Of a DNA stretch of 64,000 nucleotides, positions 47,476 through 56,437 are shown piece after piece. The notes beneath the pieces were generated by a model. That model had not been told where the DNA came from. It searched no databases and saw only the letters and a program-made list of their open reading frames with translations. The stretch comes from Candidatus Limnocylindrales bacterium (GTDB taxonomy: Bacteria; Moduliflexota; Moduliflexia; Moduliflexales; JAUQPW01), in assembly GCA_035559535.1 (NCBI GenBank), contig DATMBG010000022.1, positions 285,980-349,979 of the forward strand, given 5' to 3'. Position 1 is the stretch's first letter, and each line of letters begins with the position of its first letter. Made by a program: the position numbers and the translations under genes.

Positions 47476-47628
47476 ATGAGTAATATCAACGTTGGCGATA
47501 CCGAACGTTGGGCCTTTGTAGGAGGAGGCGCCCTGCTGATGCGTTCCGGTTTAAGGCATAGTTCTTTAAAGGGTCTATTTCTGACACTTTTAGGCGAGAC
47601 TCTTATTTTGTCATTACTCACCGGATGA
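47476..47628 (+). CDS. Small membrane protein, YgaP/DUF2892-like start, possibly truncated
   Basis: The frame begins at ATG 47476 and gives 50 residues: [20 protein letters not shown], then a hydrophobic stretch, ending in LSLLTG. This is the N-terminal pattern of the small membrane proteins often found with stress genes and polyketide-cyclase-type (SRPBCC) domains (NVGxTERW..GGGALL). Normal members continue about another 20 residues or into a longer protein; here a stop follows LLTG. It may be a short true gene or a truncated one. Confidence 0.5.
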   Translation: MSNINVGDTERWAFVGGGALLMRSGLRHSSLKGLFLTLLGETLILSLLTG

Positions 47629-47763
47629 GGTTGGAAGATGCGCCTTATGGTTACAAGATTTTTAGGGATAAAGAAGATCATTGCATTAAAAGAGTACTCA
47701 GACCATAATGTAATAAAGAAGGACCTTGGATAAAGTCTTACATGGAGTATAAAGATCTTTAGT

Positions 47764-47792
47764 AGGGGTGCGTGATTCCGCACCCTTACGGG
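47764..47792. repeat. Palindrome GGGTGCG/CGCACCC
   Basis: GTAGGGGTGCGTGATTCCGCACCCTTAC is near-perfectly palindromic, with GGGTGCG and CGCACCC stems. It resembles the GGGCGCAAGGCATTGCGCCC palindromes near 31370 and 33100 in layout (GTAGGGG lead, palindrome). Confidence 0.6.
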
Positions 47793-47819
47793 AGGTAGGA
47801 TCTCTCTTATCCAAAAATT

Positions 47820-48500
47820 ATGGAGATACGATTCCGAGATCGAAGGGAAGCGGGTCGTATACTAGGTCAGAGGCTGGCAACTTATGCGAATCGCCAGGAT
47901 GTATTGATACTTGCGCTCCCACGGGGGGGTGTACCGGTAGCTTTTGAAGTGGCTAAAGCCCTTAAGGCTCCACTGGATGTATTCGTCGTACGTAAGCTTG
48001 GCGTACCCGGTGATGAGGAACTGGCAATGGGAGCCGTTGCTACAGGAGATGTATGCGTGCTTAATGAAGATGTGATTCGGGCTTTGAAGATACCTGAGAC
48101 GGTTATTGAAACGGTTACAGAAAAAGAAAAGCGAGAACTTGAACGGCGTGAGTTTATTTATCGAGGGAATCGTCCCCCGCTGGATGTACGTGCACGTACT
48201 GGTATTCTGGTAGATGATGGCCTTGCGACAGGCTCCACCATGCGAGCTGCAGTTGCTGCACTCAAGCAGCAGCAACCTGCCCGAATTATTATTGCGGTTC
48301 CCGTTGCCGCACCTTCGACCTGTGAAGAGCTCCGGGCTGAGGTAGATGAGATTGTATGCCTGGCAACTCCGGAACCCCTCTTCGCCATCAGCCTGTGGTA
48401 TGAGGATTTCTCACAAACAACCGATGAAGAAGTCCGTAACCTGCTGGAACAGGCCATGGAGGGATCTTCTGCAAACTATACGAATTCATCCCCACAATAA
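47820..48500 (+). CDS. Phosphoribosyltransferase-domain protein
   Basis: A 226-residue protein of the PRTase type I fold found in many stress-gene groups. The PRPP motif is [16 protein letters not shown]. Conserved [18 protein letters not shown] and [19 protein letters not shown] define the orphan PRTase-like group usually seen beside hemerythrin, DUF2892 or HSP20 genes. Its substrate base is unknown. Probably the last gene of the stress group. Confidence 0.85.
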   Translation: MEIRFRDRREAGRILGQRLATYANRQDVLILALPRGGVPVAFEVAKALKAPLDVFVVRKLGVPGDEELAMGAVATGDVCVLNEDVIRALKIPETVIETVTEKEKRELERREFIYRGNRPPLDVRARTGILVDDGLATGSTMRAAVAALKQQQPARIIIAVPVAAPSTCEELRAEVDEIVCLATPEPLFAISLWYEDFSQTTDEEVRNLLEQAMEGSSANYTNSSPQ

Positions 48501-48553
48501 CTCCCCTACTTCCGGTAAGACAAGAAGGAACCCGTAAGGTACAACATAGATAC

Positions 48554-49831
48554 CTAATAATCCAGCTCCATGGTTTCTAAGTTTCGGGCAAACGCCTGCA
48601 GGAATTGCGCTGCAGTACTTCCATCCACCGCTCGATAATCATAGGATAAAGAAGCGTACATCATCCAACGGATGCCGATCATATCCTCAACGACCACGGG
48701 TCGCTTCTTAACTGCACCAATTCCTAAAATCCCAATCTGGGGAGGTTGAATAAGGGGAGCATCTACCACAACCCCGAAAGCCCCGGCATTGCTGACAGTA
48801 AAGGTTCCTCCCTGGAGTTCTTCAGGCTCGAGTTTCCTGGTTTGAGCCCGATAAATCAGATCCTCAATGGCTTTGGACATTCCCAATAAATTTAAGCCTT
48901 GAGCCTCTTTAATAAGAGGTACAACAACCCTATCTTCCAAAGGTACTGTAAAGCCGATATGGACAGATTCCTTTAAAGCAATCGTTCCGTCCTCTATAAG
49001 ACCATTTAAGGTAGGAAATTGCTTGAGCGCCTTAACCGTGGCCACCAGGACAAAAGGTAGAAAGACCCACTCAGACGATCTTATGATCTTCTCTCCCTGG
49101 GTTTTTTCCAGGTGCCGGACGATCCGCGTCATATCTACTTCTATCAAAGCGGTTGCATGGGGTACGAGCTGGGGGCCTAAGACCCGGAGACGTGGGATCG
49201 CAGAGATACCAGGTTGTCTGAACCCTATTTCCCTTTCCTTACCTTCTGGTTTCTGCACTTCTTCTTCCAGAACCTGAGAGGGAGAAGGAATCGGCTCGGG
49301 TTTCGTTTCTTGAATCCTTCTTTTCGTTTTCAGGTCTGCCAGAATATCCTGCTTCATGATCCTACCACTCGGACCACTTCCCTGTTTCTGCTCGATTTCT
49401 TCTAGAGGGATCCCTTCCTTTTCGGCGATAGCCCGGGCCAGGGGAGAAATACGGGGACGTGGGGATGTCATTTCCACCTTTCTATCCTCCTGCCTTTGCA
49501 CCTCTATCTCCTCCTGTCTCTCTATCTCTCCACGTCCCCGTGTCTCCGTCTCTCCGCGTTCTCCTGTCTCCGTGTCCCCACGTCCCTCCTCTACCTCTGT
49601 TTCAATCGAGGCGACTTCTGCCCCCACAGGGACCGTCTCTCCCTCGGCAAACAAGATTCGACTGAGTTTTCCTGTGGCCGGAGCCGGCACTTCTGCATTT
49701 ACTTTATCCGTACTCAGGACCAGAAGGACTTCATCCTTCTTTACAAAATCTCCCTCCTTTTTGTGCCACTCCAGAATCGTCCCTTCGACTACACTTTCTC
49801 CCAATTGGGGGATTGTAACGCTGACTTTCAT
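48554..49831 (-). CDS. Dihydrolipoyllysine acyltransferase (E2) with altered catalytic His
   Basis: This E2 component of a 2-oxoacid dehydrogenase complex has a lipoyl domain (1-78, lipoyl Lys in LSTDKVNAEVPAP), a linker rich in Glu, Arg and Thr (about 83-128), an E3-binding domain (SPLARAIAEKEGIPLEEIEQ), and a catalytic domain from about 195. The catalytic motif normally reads DHRxxDG, but here the sequence is SYDYRAVDG with Tyr399 in place of the His. The linker between lipoyl and E3-binding domains is encoded by a word-like repeat. The neighbouring oxoglutarate dehydrogenase contains its own E2 catalytic domain with an intact His, so this protein may serve mainly as the lipoyl carrier. Confidence 0.88.
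   Translation of the reverse strand: MKVSVTIPQLGESVVEGTILEWHKKEGDFVKKDEVLLVLSTDKVNAEVPAPATGKLSRILFAEGETVPVGAEVASIETEVEEGRGDTETGERGETETRGRGEIERQEEIEVQRQEDRKVEMTSPRPRISPLARAIAEKEGIPLEEIEQKQGSGPSGRIMKQDILADLKTKRRIQETKPEPIPSPSQVLEEEVQKPEGKEREIGFRQPGISAIPRLRVLGPQLVPHATALIEVDMTRIVRHLEKTQGEKIIRSSEWVFLPFVLVATVKALKQFPTLNGLIEDGTIALKESVHIGFTVPLEDRVVVPLIKEAQGLNLLGMSKAIEDLIYRAQTRKLEPEELQGGTFTVSNAGAFGVVVDAPLIQPPQIGILGIGAVKKRPVVVEDMIGIRWMMYASLSYDYRAVDGSTAAQFLQAFARNLETMELDY
49451..49600. repeat. Word-like repeat inside the E2 linker
   Basis: ACGGGGACGTGG (49451-49462) has its perfect reverse complement CCACGTCCCCGT at 49530-49541. Words such as CCGTGTCTCCGTCTCTCC follow to about 49600. In frame it codes for the Glu/Arg/Thr-rich linker of the E2 protein. 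The same words occur at 31740-31880 and 44350-44430 in spacers. Confidence 0.8.
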
Positions 49832-49842
49832 TATGCATCGGA

Positions 49843-49905
49843 AGCCAGAAATCAGAGGTTATTCTAAATTCCCCACTCCGACTTCTGGCTTTTGATTCCT
49901 GATTT
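49843..49905. repeat. Inverted repeat between E2 and E1 genes (ggaagccagaaatc)
   Basis: CGGAAGCCAGAAATCAGAGG and CGACTTCTGGCTTTTGATTCC are roughly complementary and fill the 76-base gap between the two genes. Its words match those at 41470-41530. Confidence 0.65.
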
Positions 49906-49907
49906 CC

Positions 49908-52900
49908 CTATCCTTTAAGGGCCGTTTCAATAATTTGTCTTTGTTCCTCCTGATGAATCTTTAGAGAGCCGGTTGCAGGGCTGGCACTTTCTGGACGACC
50001 CACATAGATGGGTTCTGCATCTCTGAGTTTAGGGAAGAAGGATAAATCTTGCCGGAGTAATTTGCACAGGCGAGGACTTATATAACCCCAGGCACCCATA
50101 TTTTGAGGCTCTTCCTGTACCCAGAAAAGCTCTTGCAGATTGGGATACGTTCGTAAGAGTTCTTGAAGCCGGGCTTCAGGGAAAGGATAGAGTTGCTCCA
50201 GACGTAGCAGAGCCATGTGACGGATTTGACGTTTTTCTCGCTCTTGTAAGAGCTCGTAATAAACTTTACCATTACACAGAATAACCCGGGTTACCGGCTC
50301 TTTAGAATTCAATAGGGTATCATCCAGGATTTCCTGAAAATGACCCTTTATCATCTCCTCAAGGGTTGAAACTGCCCGTGGGTGTCGCAACAGACTCTTT
50401 GGGGTGGCTATAACGAGGGGTTTACAGGTTCCATCATAAACCTGACGACGCAGGAGGTGGAAATACTGGGCCGGGGTTGTACAATTACAGACCTGAATAT
50501 TATCCTTGGCGCAGAGTTGTAAAAATCGTTCAAGTCGAGCAGAAGAATGCTCTGGCCCCTGTCCTTCATAGCCATGGGGAAGTAACAGGACAATATCACT
50601 GGACTGACCCCATTTTTCTTCGGAACTGGCCAGGAATTGATCGATAATGACCTGAGCTCCGTTGGCAAAATCACCAAATTGGGCTTCCCAAAGCACCAGA
50701 GTGGAAGGATCCGCAACGCTATATCCGTATTCAAAACCGAGTACGGCTGCTTCAGAAAGAAGACTATCAAACACATCAAACTTTGCCTGGGTAGGTTCGA
50801 GATGGTTCAAGGGGACATATTCCTGTTCGGTTTCATAGTCATAGAGAATGGCATGGCGCTGGCTAAAAGTACCCCGGGCGCTATCTTCTCCGCTCAACCT
50901 TACGTGGATTCCTTCGGTCAGCAAACTACCAAACGCCAGGGCCTCGGCAAAGGCCCAATCTATAGGAGCCTGAGGATTGGTGAGAATGGCTCTCCGTTTT
51001 TCCAGGAACCCATGAAGTTTGGGATGCAGCTTGAAATCCGAGGGAAGTGTAGTCATTCGCTCTGTAATCAGGATTAATCGATCTTTCTCGACCCCGGTAT
51101 CTGAAAGTTCTTTAGGCTTTGGTTTTGCCACGTCTATTAAAGGATTCTTGGATAGACGAGGGGTCGTTGTGGGCTTGAGGGACTTGACCACTTCCAGGGC
51201 CTGTTCAAAGCGTTTGTGAAAATCTGCCGCCATTTCTTCAGCTTCCTCCGGCTTCAATTCGTTATCTCGAAGTAGCTGTTCGGTATAAATCTGCCGGACC
51301 GAGGGATGCTCCTGGATTTTTTTATAAAGCACAGGGTGGGTGTAACTGGGTTCATCCACTTCGCTGTGACCGTGGCGACGATAGCAAATAAGGTCAATAA
51401 CTACATCGGTTGCAAACTTTTGCCGATAGGCAAACGCCAACTTTACCACATGGACCGTTGCTTCCGGATCGTCCCCGTTAACATGGAATATGGGTACCTG
51501 CAACATTTTAGCAATGTCGGTTGCATAGAGCGTAGAACGGGCCTGCTCCGGAGAGGTGGTAAAACCTATTTGATTATTGATGACAATATGAACGGTACCC
51601 CCCGTACGATATCCTCGAAGCTGAGAGAGGTTAAGCGTTTCAGCCACAATGCCCTGACCGGCAAAGGCAGCATCCCCATGGATTAGGACCGGGATGACCT
51701 TTTTCCTGTTGGTATCGCCGATCCGCTCCTGTTTAGCCCGGGTCATTCCTTCTACGACCGGATTGACGGCTTCCAGATGACTTGGGTTTGAGGCCAGCGA
51801 AAGGTTGATTTTCTTACCGGTGGGAGTTTCATAGAATCCGGTAGCTCCCAGGTGATACTTGACATCTCCGGAACCTTGAGGTGCGGTCGGGTCTATATAT
51901 TCTTCGAACTCCGAAAAGATTTTTTCATAGGATTTACCGATAATATTGGCCAATACATTTAATCGTCCCCGATGGGCCATCCCCATCACGACTTCCACCA
52001 CTCCCTGTTCCGCGGCTTCGTCTAATAAGGCATCGAGCATAGGAATCAGGGTCTCAGCCCCTTCCAGGGAAAAGCGCTTATAACCCACATATCGGGCATG
52101 GAGGAATTTCTCAAAGGCCTCGGCGGCATTCAATCTTAAGAGGATTCGGCGCTTGGCTTCACGGGAGAGCTGGGTTTTATTACGGCAACTCTCCATCCGC
52201 TCCTGAAGCCACAGCTTTTGCTCCGGGTTTTGGATATTTCTATACTCCACACCGATTTTCCCACAGTAAGTTTCCCGCAAGGTATCCAAAATATCCCGCA
52301 GGGTAGCAACCGACTGGCCTCCCAATCCTCCCGTAATAAACTTTCGATCAAGATCCCAAATGGTCAATCCATACTGAGCCGGATCCAACTCGGGATGATA
52401 GTGAGGCTCATAACCTAAAGGATTGAGATCTGCAAGTAAATGCCCTCGGACTCGATAAGCATTGATAAGCTGTAACACCCGGGCCTGTTTTTCTATAGCT
52501 TCAAGGTTACGGGTTAAATCCAGGAGCTCTTTATTCTCATCACGTTCCCAGTGGACAGGTTCATGGGGTAGCTTAAGATCCGTAAAGATTTGTTCATAGA
52601 AGCCATCTTCTCCCTGGAGCAATTGATGAATTCGAGCCAGATAGGAACCCGATTCGGCCCCTTGAATGATCCGGTGATCATAGGTGCTGGTAAGGGTCAT
52701 GACTTTACTGACCCCCAACTGAGAGAGGGTCTCCTCGGACATCCCTTGATACTCCGCCGGATAATCAATCGCACCCGTTGCGATAATGGCTCCCTGTCCT
52801 GGCATAAGCCTTGGGACCGAAGCTACCGTACCTATCATTCCAGGATTGGTTAAACTAATGGTCGTGTCCTGAAAATCCTGGAGTGTCAACTTACCCGAGC

Positions 52901-53576
52901 GAGCCCGCTGAACCACATCGTTATACGCCTTCAGAAACTCAAGGAAGTTCATTTTATGAGCGTTCTTGATATTAGGTACCAGTAAAACCCTGGAGCCATC
53001 TTTTTGCTCAACATCTATTGCCAGCCCCAGATTGACCTCGGTCCTCTGAACCCTATGGGGTTCTCCGTTTAAGACCATAAAGGCCGAGTTCATATTGGGA
53101 TAATCCTTCAGGGCTTTAACCATCGCCCAGGCAATAATATGGGTATAAGAAGCCTTCCCCTGTCCCATCAAACTCAGGTGCTGATTGATGATCCGCCTAT
53201 TTTCTTCCAGTACTTTAACCGGTATCACACGAACAGACGTAGCCGTCGGCAAGGTTAAACTGGCCTCCATATTCTCTGCAATCTTGGCCATAACTCCCCG
53301 AAGGGCCTTGATTTCTCCCGTAGGCAACGAACGATAAGCCGTGGATAGTTCCTCTTTTTCCGGCTTCCGGCTTCTAACCTCCGGTCTTTTGTCCTCTCCA
53401 GGGGCTCCTCCATTACCTGCCTGAAAATCCCGTTCATAACCCGCAAAAAACCGCCGCCAGCTCTCACTTACCGCTGAAGGGTCCTTCAGGTACTGCTCAT
53501 AAAGATCCTGGACAAAGTCGGAGTTAAATCCAAACTGCATTATTTTCAAGTCTTTATCCGACATTTTCTCTTTCAT
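49908..53576 (-). CDS. kgd: Multifunctional 2-oxoglutarate dehydrogenase E1 fused to an E2 domain (Kgd/OdhA type)
   Basis: A 1222-residue protein of the OdhA/Kgd arrangement best known from Actinobacteria, in which an E2 succinyltransferase domain precedes the E1 thiamine-diphosphate dehydrogenase. The start (MQFGFNSDFVQDLYEQYLK) is the usual short tail. The E2 domain (about 85-340) ends in the catalytic STYDHRIIQGAESG, with the His intact. The E1 part has RGHLLADLNPLGY, MGMAHRGRLNVLANIIGK, and the thiamine-binding HGDAAFAGQGIVAETLNLS. A Gln/Arg/Glu linker (about 50-70) may be repeat-derived. It makes the succinyl-CoA step of the TCA cycle together with the E2 encoded downstream. E3 (lpd) is not in the window. 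Confidence 0.93.
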   Translation of the reverse strand: MKEKMSDKDLKIMQFGFNSDFVQDLYEQYLKDPSAVSESWRRFFAGYERDFQAGNGGAPGEDKRPEVRSRKPEKEELSTAYRSLPTGEIKALRGVMAKIAENMEASLTLPTATSVRVIPVKVLEENRRIINQHLSLMGQGKASYTHIIAWAMVKALKDYPNMNSAFMVLNGEPHRVQRTEVNLGLAIDVEQKDGSRVLLVPNIKNAHKMNFLEFLKAYNDVVQRARSGKLTLQDFQDTTISLTNPGMIGTVASVPRLMPGQGAIIATGAIDYPAEYQGMSEETLSQLGVSKVMTLTSTYDHRIIQGAESGSYLARIHQLLQGEDGFYEQIFTDLKLPHEPVHWERDENKELLDLTRNLEAIEKQARVLQLINAYRVRGHLLADLNPLGYEPHYHPELDPAQYGLTIWDLDRKFITGGLGGQSVATLRDILDTLRETYCGKIGVEYRNIQNPEQKLWLQERMESCRNKTQLSREAKRRILLRLNAAEAFEKFLHARYVGYKRFSLEGAETLIPMLDALLDEAAEQGVVEVVMGMAHRGRLNVLANIIGKSYEKIFSEFEEYIDPTAPQGSGDVKYHLGATGFYETPTGKKINLSLASNPSHLEAVNPVVEGMTRAKQERIGDTNRKKVIPVLIHGDAAFAGQGIVAETLNLSQLRGYRTGGTVHIVINNQIGFTTSPEQARSTLYATDIAKMLQVPIFHVNGDDPEATVHVVKLAFAYRQKFATDVVIDLICYRRHGHSEVDEPSYTHPVLYKKIQEHPSVRQIYTEQLLRDNELKPEEAEEMAADFHKRFEQALEVVKSLKPTTTPRLSKNPLIDVAKPKPKELSDTGVEKDRLILITERMTTLPSDFKLHPKLHGFLEKRRAILTNPQAPIDWAFAEALAFGSLLTEGIHVRLSGEDSARGTFSQRHAILYDYETEQEYVPLNHLEPTQAKFDVFDSLLSEAAVLGFEYGYSVADPSTLVLWEAQFGDFANGAQVIIDQFLASSEEKWGQSSDIVLLLPHGYEGQGPEHSSARLERFLQLCAKDNIQVCNCTTPAQYFHLLRRQVYDGTCKPLVIATPKSLLRHPRAVSTLEEMIKGHFQEILDDTLLNSKEPVTRVILCNGKVYYELLQEREKRQIRHMALLRLEQLYPFPEARLQELLRTYPNLQELFWVQEEPQNMGAWGYISPRLCKLLRQDLSFFPKLRDAEPIYVGRPESASPATGSLKIHQEEQRQIIETALKG

Positions 53577-54024
53577 ACCTCCTGATTATTAATTTAAGGT
53601 TAAACAATCCCCTAAGGCCAGAGTAAATCTCGGATTTCTTTCGTAGTCAATCAGACTCCAAGTGAGTACTCCTTAATCCCCTCAGAGTAATCTTTCCATG
53701 AAGAAAAAGAATAAACCTTTTGCTCCCATGGGGGGGGGTGACTCTCTGCTGGAGCTGTAAAGGATACCCGGAGAAACACCCCTCGTCTTTCCTATCTAAC
53801 GATTTTTCCCTAATCCTTTAACCGACCTTTTATACTATTTTTTATCTTTTATTTTCACCTTATGTTCCCTTGAAAATAGGAGGTTAACATAAAAACAATC
53901 ATCCGGTTGAAGGAGCACCTGTTCGTCAGGCGCAGAAAGATCAGCAAAATATTTCAACCGACCGCCAGGGGTAAGGGTTAGGGTTGATCAACCCCTTGAT
54001 TTCAAGGCCACACATCTTTGAACT
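53577..54024. other. Gene-free spacer with palindrome
   Basis: No protein-like frame. GGGTTGATCAACCC at 53981-53994 is a perfect 14-base palindrome near the end of the downstream membrane gene. GTAAGGGTTAGGGTTG before it is a short repeat of no obvious role. Confidence 0.4.
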
Positions 54025-55440
54025 TCATGAGGAAGCAGTCTTCCACAGATTTCCTGCCAGACAGAGAACGGCTAACCATCCGATGATCCCTGAAAAGGCA
54101 AAGGCAGTTTTAGCGACCCACACACTTGCGGGAACTGCTTCAAATAGAGCTGAAGGGAGAAGCAAAGGAAATATACGGCAGATGGTGGCTACAGTGCCCA
54201 ACCAGAAGGTCAAATCTACCAGTTGTGTGCTGGCTACTCGCTTCTTCTTAATAAAGCCCGGAATCATACGTACGGACATACCGAAAATCAAGTGGGTAAT
54301 GAAGCCTAACAAATACAGATGTCGTATCACATCATTCCCGATACTAACCGGGCGTCCCCACAGGGTAGCAATCCCCAGAAGGATTTCAAAGAAGGCCCCC
54401 ACGACAAGCCATACATAAGCGGCATAGACCGGTCTCTCAAATCGACCAAATTCCCCGTAATCCGGCATACCCGGTCGGGTGGGTCGGCGGTCTGGGGCTG
54501 GTTGTAAAGCCCGTTGACCTGTCCAGGGTTCCCGAAAGCGGGTGAGAATATCCAGCTTCCAAACAAACCAGAAGATAATCCCTCCCTTTAGGAGCATCCC
54601 TACCTGGGATAGGTAGAAAGACGCCCGGGGTATCAGATCTGAAAGGGGAGGAAAAGCAGGAACAGTTTGTAAGCAAAAGGCAAAAAGGTAGGCATAAGCG
54701 ACCCTACAAACAGGCCAATCGATAGGAGCAAGGCGGAAATAAAGCGGAAACGTACGAATCGAAAAGGCAAAGGCGACCGGAAGAAGAACCAGACTAACAA
54801 ATACCTGGATGGAAAATTCGTTCCAGGCCGGATTTATCATACTCCCTTTGCTCAAAACCATCTGGATAAGCAAAATAAGGTTGAGGCTGGCATAAAAAAG
54901 CCAGCCAACCAGCATCATACCAAAGTAGGGTTTTACCGATGTCAAGGCCGGACGTTGGTCCACCCCCTTTACCCCGTAAAGGGTTTTACTTAACAAAAAT
55001 AAATAGGCAAAAATACCCGACCCTTCTAACAATCCTGAGCCGACAACCATTCCGCCGAAAAGAACAAACAACGTGCTTCCGGTTACATAAGGTAAAATTA
55101 CATGGCCGATGCTCCGAAGCAAAAGCCCACCTCCCATCAGCCAAAGGATGCGGTGGATCCACCGGGGTTGAGAAATGGGGACTCCGGCCAGCCGGGGAAT
55201 AAAATGGAGGCTAATTCCAAGGATAAATAACCCGGCCCAGCCAACCAACTGGAGATGGCCGTGGGTTTGAATAAAACTGTGATAGCCTTTTCCCAGTGGA
55301 AAGTCATAACCAATGACAAAAGTTAAATGGGCACCGATGTCAAACCCTGCAAATAAAGCAGCAGACAGCGCCACCCAGATATAGCCTATTTGAAACTCTG
55401 CCTGTTTACTTCTCGATTCAGGAATAGACTCGTTTAACAC
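54025..55440 (-). CDS. NnrS-family membrane heme-copper-like protein
   Basis: A 471-residue integral membrane protein with about 12 helices. The family, linked to NO and nitrosative stress, has HGHLQLVGWAGLFILGISLH (two His) near residue 60 and conserved His and Arg in helices such as DVIRHLYLLGFITHLIFGMS near residue 385, likely metal or heme ligands. A hydrophilic insert (residues 305-330, TGQRALQPAPDRRPTRPG) is unusual. It is alone on the reverse strand, diverging from the TetR regulator. An FNR/NNR-type box in the 258-base spacer upstream is not evident. Confidence 0.8.
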   Translation of the reverse strand: MLNESIPESRSKQAEFQIGYIWVALSAALFAGFDIGAHLTFVIGYDFPLGKGYHSFIQTHGHLQLVGWAGLFILGISLHFIPRLAGVPISQPRWIHRILWLMGGGLLLRSIGHVILPYVTGSTLFVLFGGMVVGSGLLEGSGIFAYLFLLSKTLYGVKGVDQRPALTSVKPYFGMMLVGWLFYASLNLILLIQMVLSKGSMINPAWNEFSIQVFVSLVLLPVAFAFSIRTFPLYFRLAPIDWPVCRVAYAYLFAFCLQTVPAFPPLSDLIPRASFYLSQVGMLLKGGIIFWFVWKLDILTRFREPWTGQRALQPAPDRRPTRPGMPDYGEFGRFERPVYAAYVWLVVGAFFEILLGIATLWGRPVSIGNDVIRHLYLLGFITHLIFGMSVRMIPGFIKKKRVASTQLVDLTFWLGTVATICRIFPLLLPSALFEAVPASVWVAKTAFAFSGIIGWLAVLCLAGNLWKTASS

Positions 55441-55668
55441 TGTCCCTGAAAGGAATAAAAAATAACTGAGATCATCCGAGAACCCAAAATCGATTTAAAT
55501 ATAAACCGACTATTTGTTGCATCAAGGAAAAATTTGAACTTTTCAACAGGCCTGGAGAATCCAGTCCCATGGTCGGATATCCGACCGAATTAAGAAGGTT
55601 AAAAGGGGAATCCTTTCAAAATTTTGAATCTTCTCTTGACGGCGAAGGAGATCGGCTTTCTCTTATAA

Positions 55669-55684
55669 GTGAAAGCAGATTCAC
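55669..55684. promoter_or_regulatory. Candidate TetR operator 1
   Basis: GTGAAAGCAGATTCAC ends 14 bases before the preferred TetR start at 55699. It fits GTGAAW-N4-ATTCAC, shared with a second site at 56313-56328 before the exporter operon. Shared sites suggest autoregulation by the TetR protein. Confidence 0.5.
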
Positions 55685-55698
55685 AAAAAGGAGAAGAT

Positions 55699-56298
55699 GT
55701 GGGTATAGAAAAACTGAGGACAGAAATCAGGAGAGAGCAAATCGTTCAGGCGGCCCTGAACCTGATTGCCAGCCATGGCATGAGGAAGTTAAGCATAGCC
55801 GGGGTAGCTCGCCGGGTTGGTCTGGTTCCCTCTGCCATTTACCGCCACTTTAAGAATAAGGACGAGGTATTGGATGCGACTCTGGAATTTATCCGAAATA
55901 GACTCCTGGACAACGTCAAGGAGGTCTTTGAAGAAACTCCAGACCCGCTGGAGCGTCTCAGGCGATTGTTGATGCGCCATGTCAGACTGATCCGAGAGAA
56001 CCAGGCCATCCCGCTGGTTATCTTTTCTGAAGAGGTCTACCACGGTTCCCCGGAGAGAAAAGCCAGAGTTCGTGGAATTATGCAGGGGTATCTGGATAGG
56101 GTGGGGGACATTGTTCGCCAGGGCCAGCGGGAAGGGCGTATACGTTCCGAGATCGATCCGAAAACAATCTCTCTGATGTTTATAGGTCTGTTCCAACCGG
56201 CGGCGATCTTCTGGCATATAAGTGATGGAGGGTTCGATGTAACAAAGCATACTGAGAAAGCCTGGAAGGTTTTCAGTAAAGCGATTCAGAGAGGTTAA
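55699..56298 (+). CDS. TetR-family transcriptional regulator
   Basis: A 199-residue repressor with an N-terminal TetR helix-turn-helix (residues 5-55: QIVQAALNLIASHGMRKLSI, then AGVARRVGLVPSAIYRHF) and a C-terminal ligand-binding domain. The GUG at 55699 follows AAAGGAGAA and is preferred; a GUG at 55669 would overlap a candidate operator. It precedes the exporter operon by 139 bases on the same strand and shares a 16-bp palindrome with it, so it probably represses the exporter and itself. Confidence 0.9.
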   Translation: MGIEKLRTEIRREQIVQAALNLIASHGMRKLSIAGVARRVGLVPSAIYRHFKNKDEVLDATLEFIRNRLLDNVKEVFEETPDPLERLRRLLMRHVRLIRENQAIPLVIFSEEVYHGSPERKARVRGIMQGYLDRVGDIVRQGQREGRIRSEIDPKTISLMFIGLFQPAAIFWHISDGGFDVTKHTEKAWKVFSKAIQRG

Positions 56299-56312
56299 TT
56301 TTTGTAATTTCT

Positions 56313-56328
56313 GTGAATTCCTATTCAC
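56313..56328. promoter_or_regulatory. Candidate TetR operator 2
   Basis: GTGAATTCCTATTCAC is a palindrome with 6-base arms. It matches site 1 at both arms (GTGAA and ATTCAC) with a 4-base centre. It lies 109 bases before the exporter start, directly in front of CATAAAATGG, a possible -10. Confidence 0.55.
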
Positions 56329-56437
56329 ATAAAATGGAATAGGAAAGATTACTACTCCCTTTTTTTAATGAAACCCTTCAGGCAGAACAATTTTTTAGTT
56401 CTGGATACCAGTCGGTATTTGCAGAGGAGGGGCAGCC

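Larger units (their letters stand above)
47229..47819. other. Spacer with repeats and two small frames
   Basis: Besides the two short frames described separately, this region starts with the words TAACGTACAACGGATAATGG at 47262-47281 and ends with a palindrome at 47764-47792 (GGGTGCG-TGATTC-CGCACCC). Confidence 0.5.

Noticed and set aside
53969..53985. Telomere-like GGGTTA words
   Set aside because: Only two or three units occur in a spacer with other simple repeats; nothing suggests a chromosome end.
55569..55853. Frame of 94 residues overlapping the TetR gene
   Set aside because: It reads the TetR coding sequence in another frame and has no family features.
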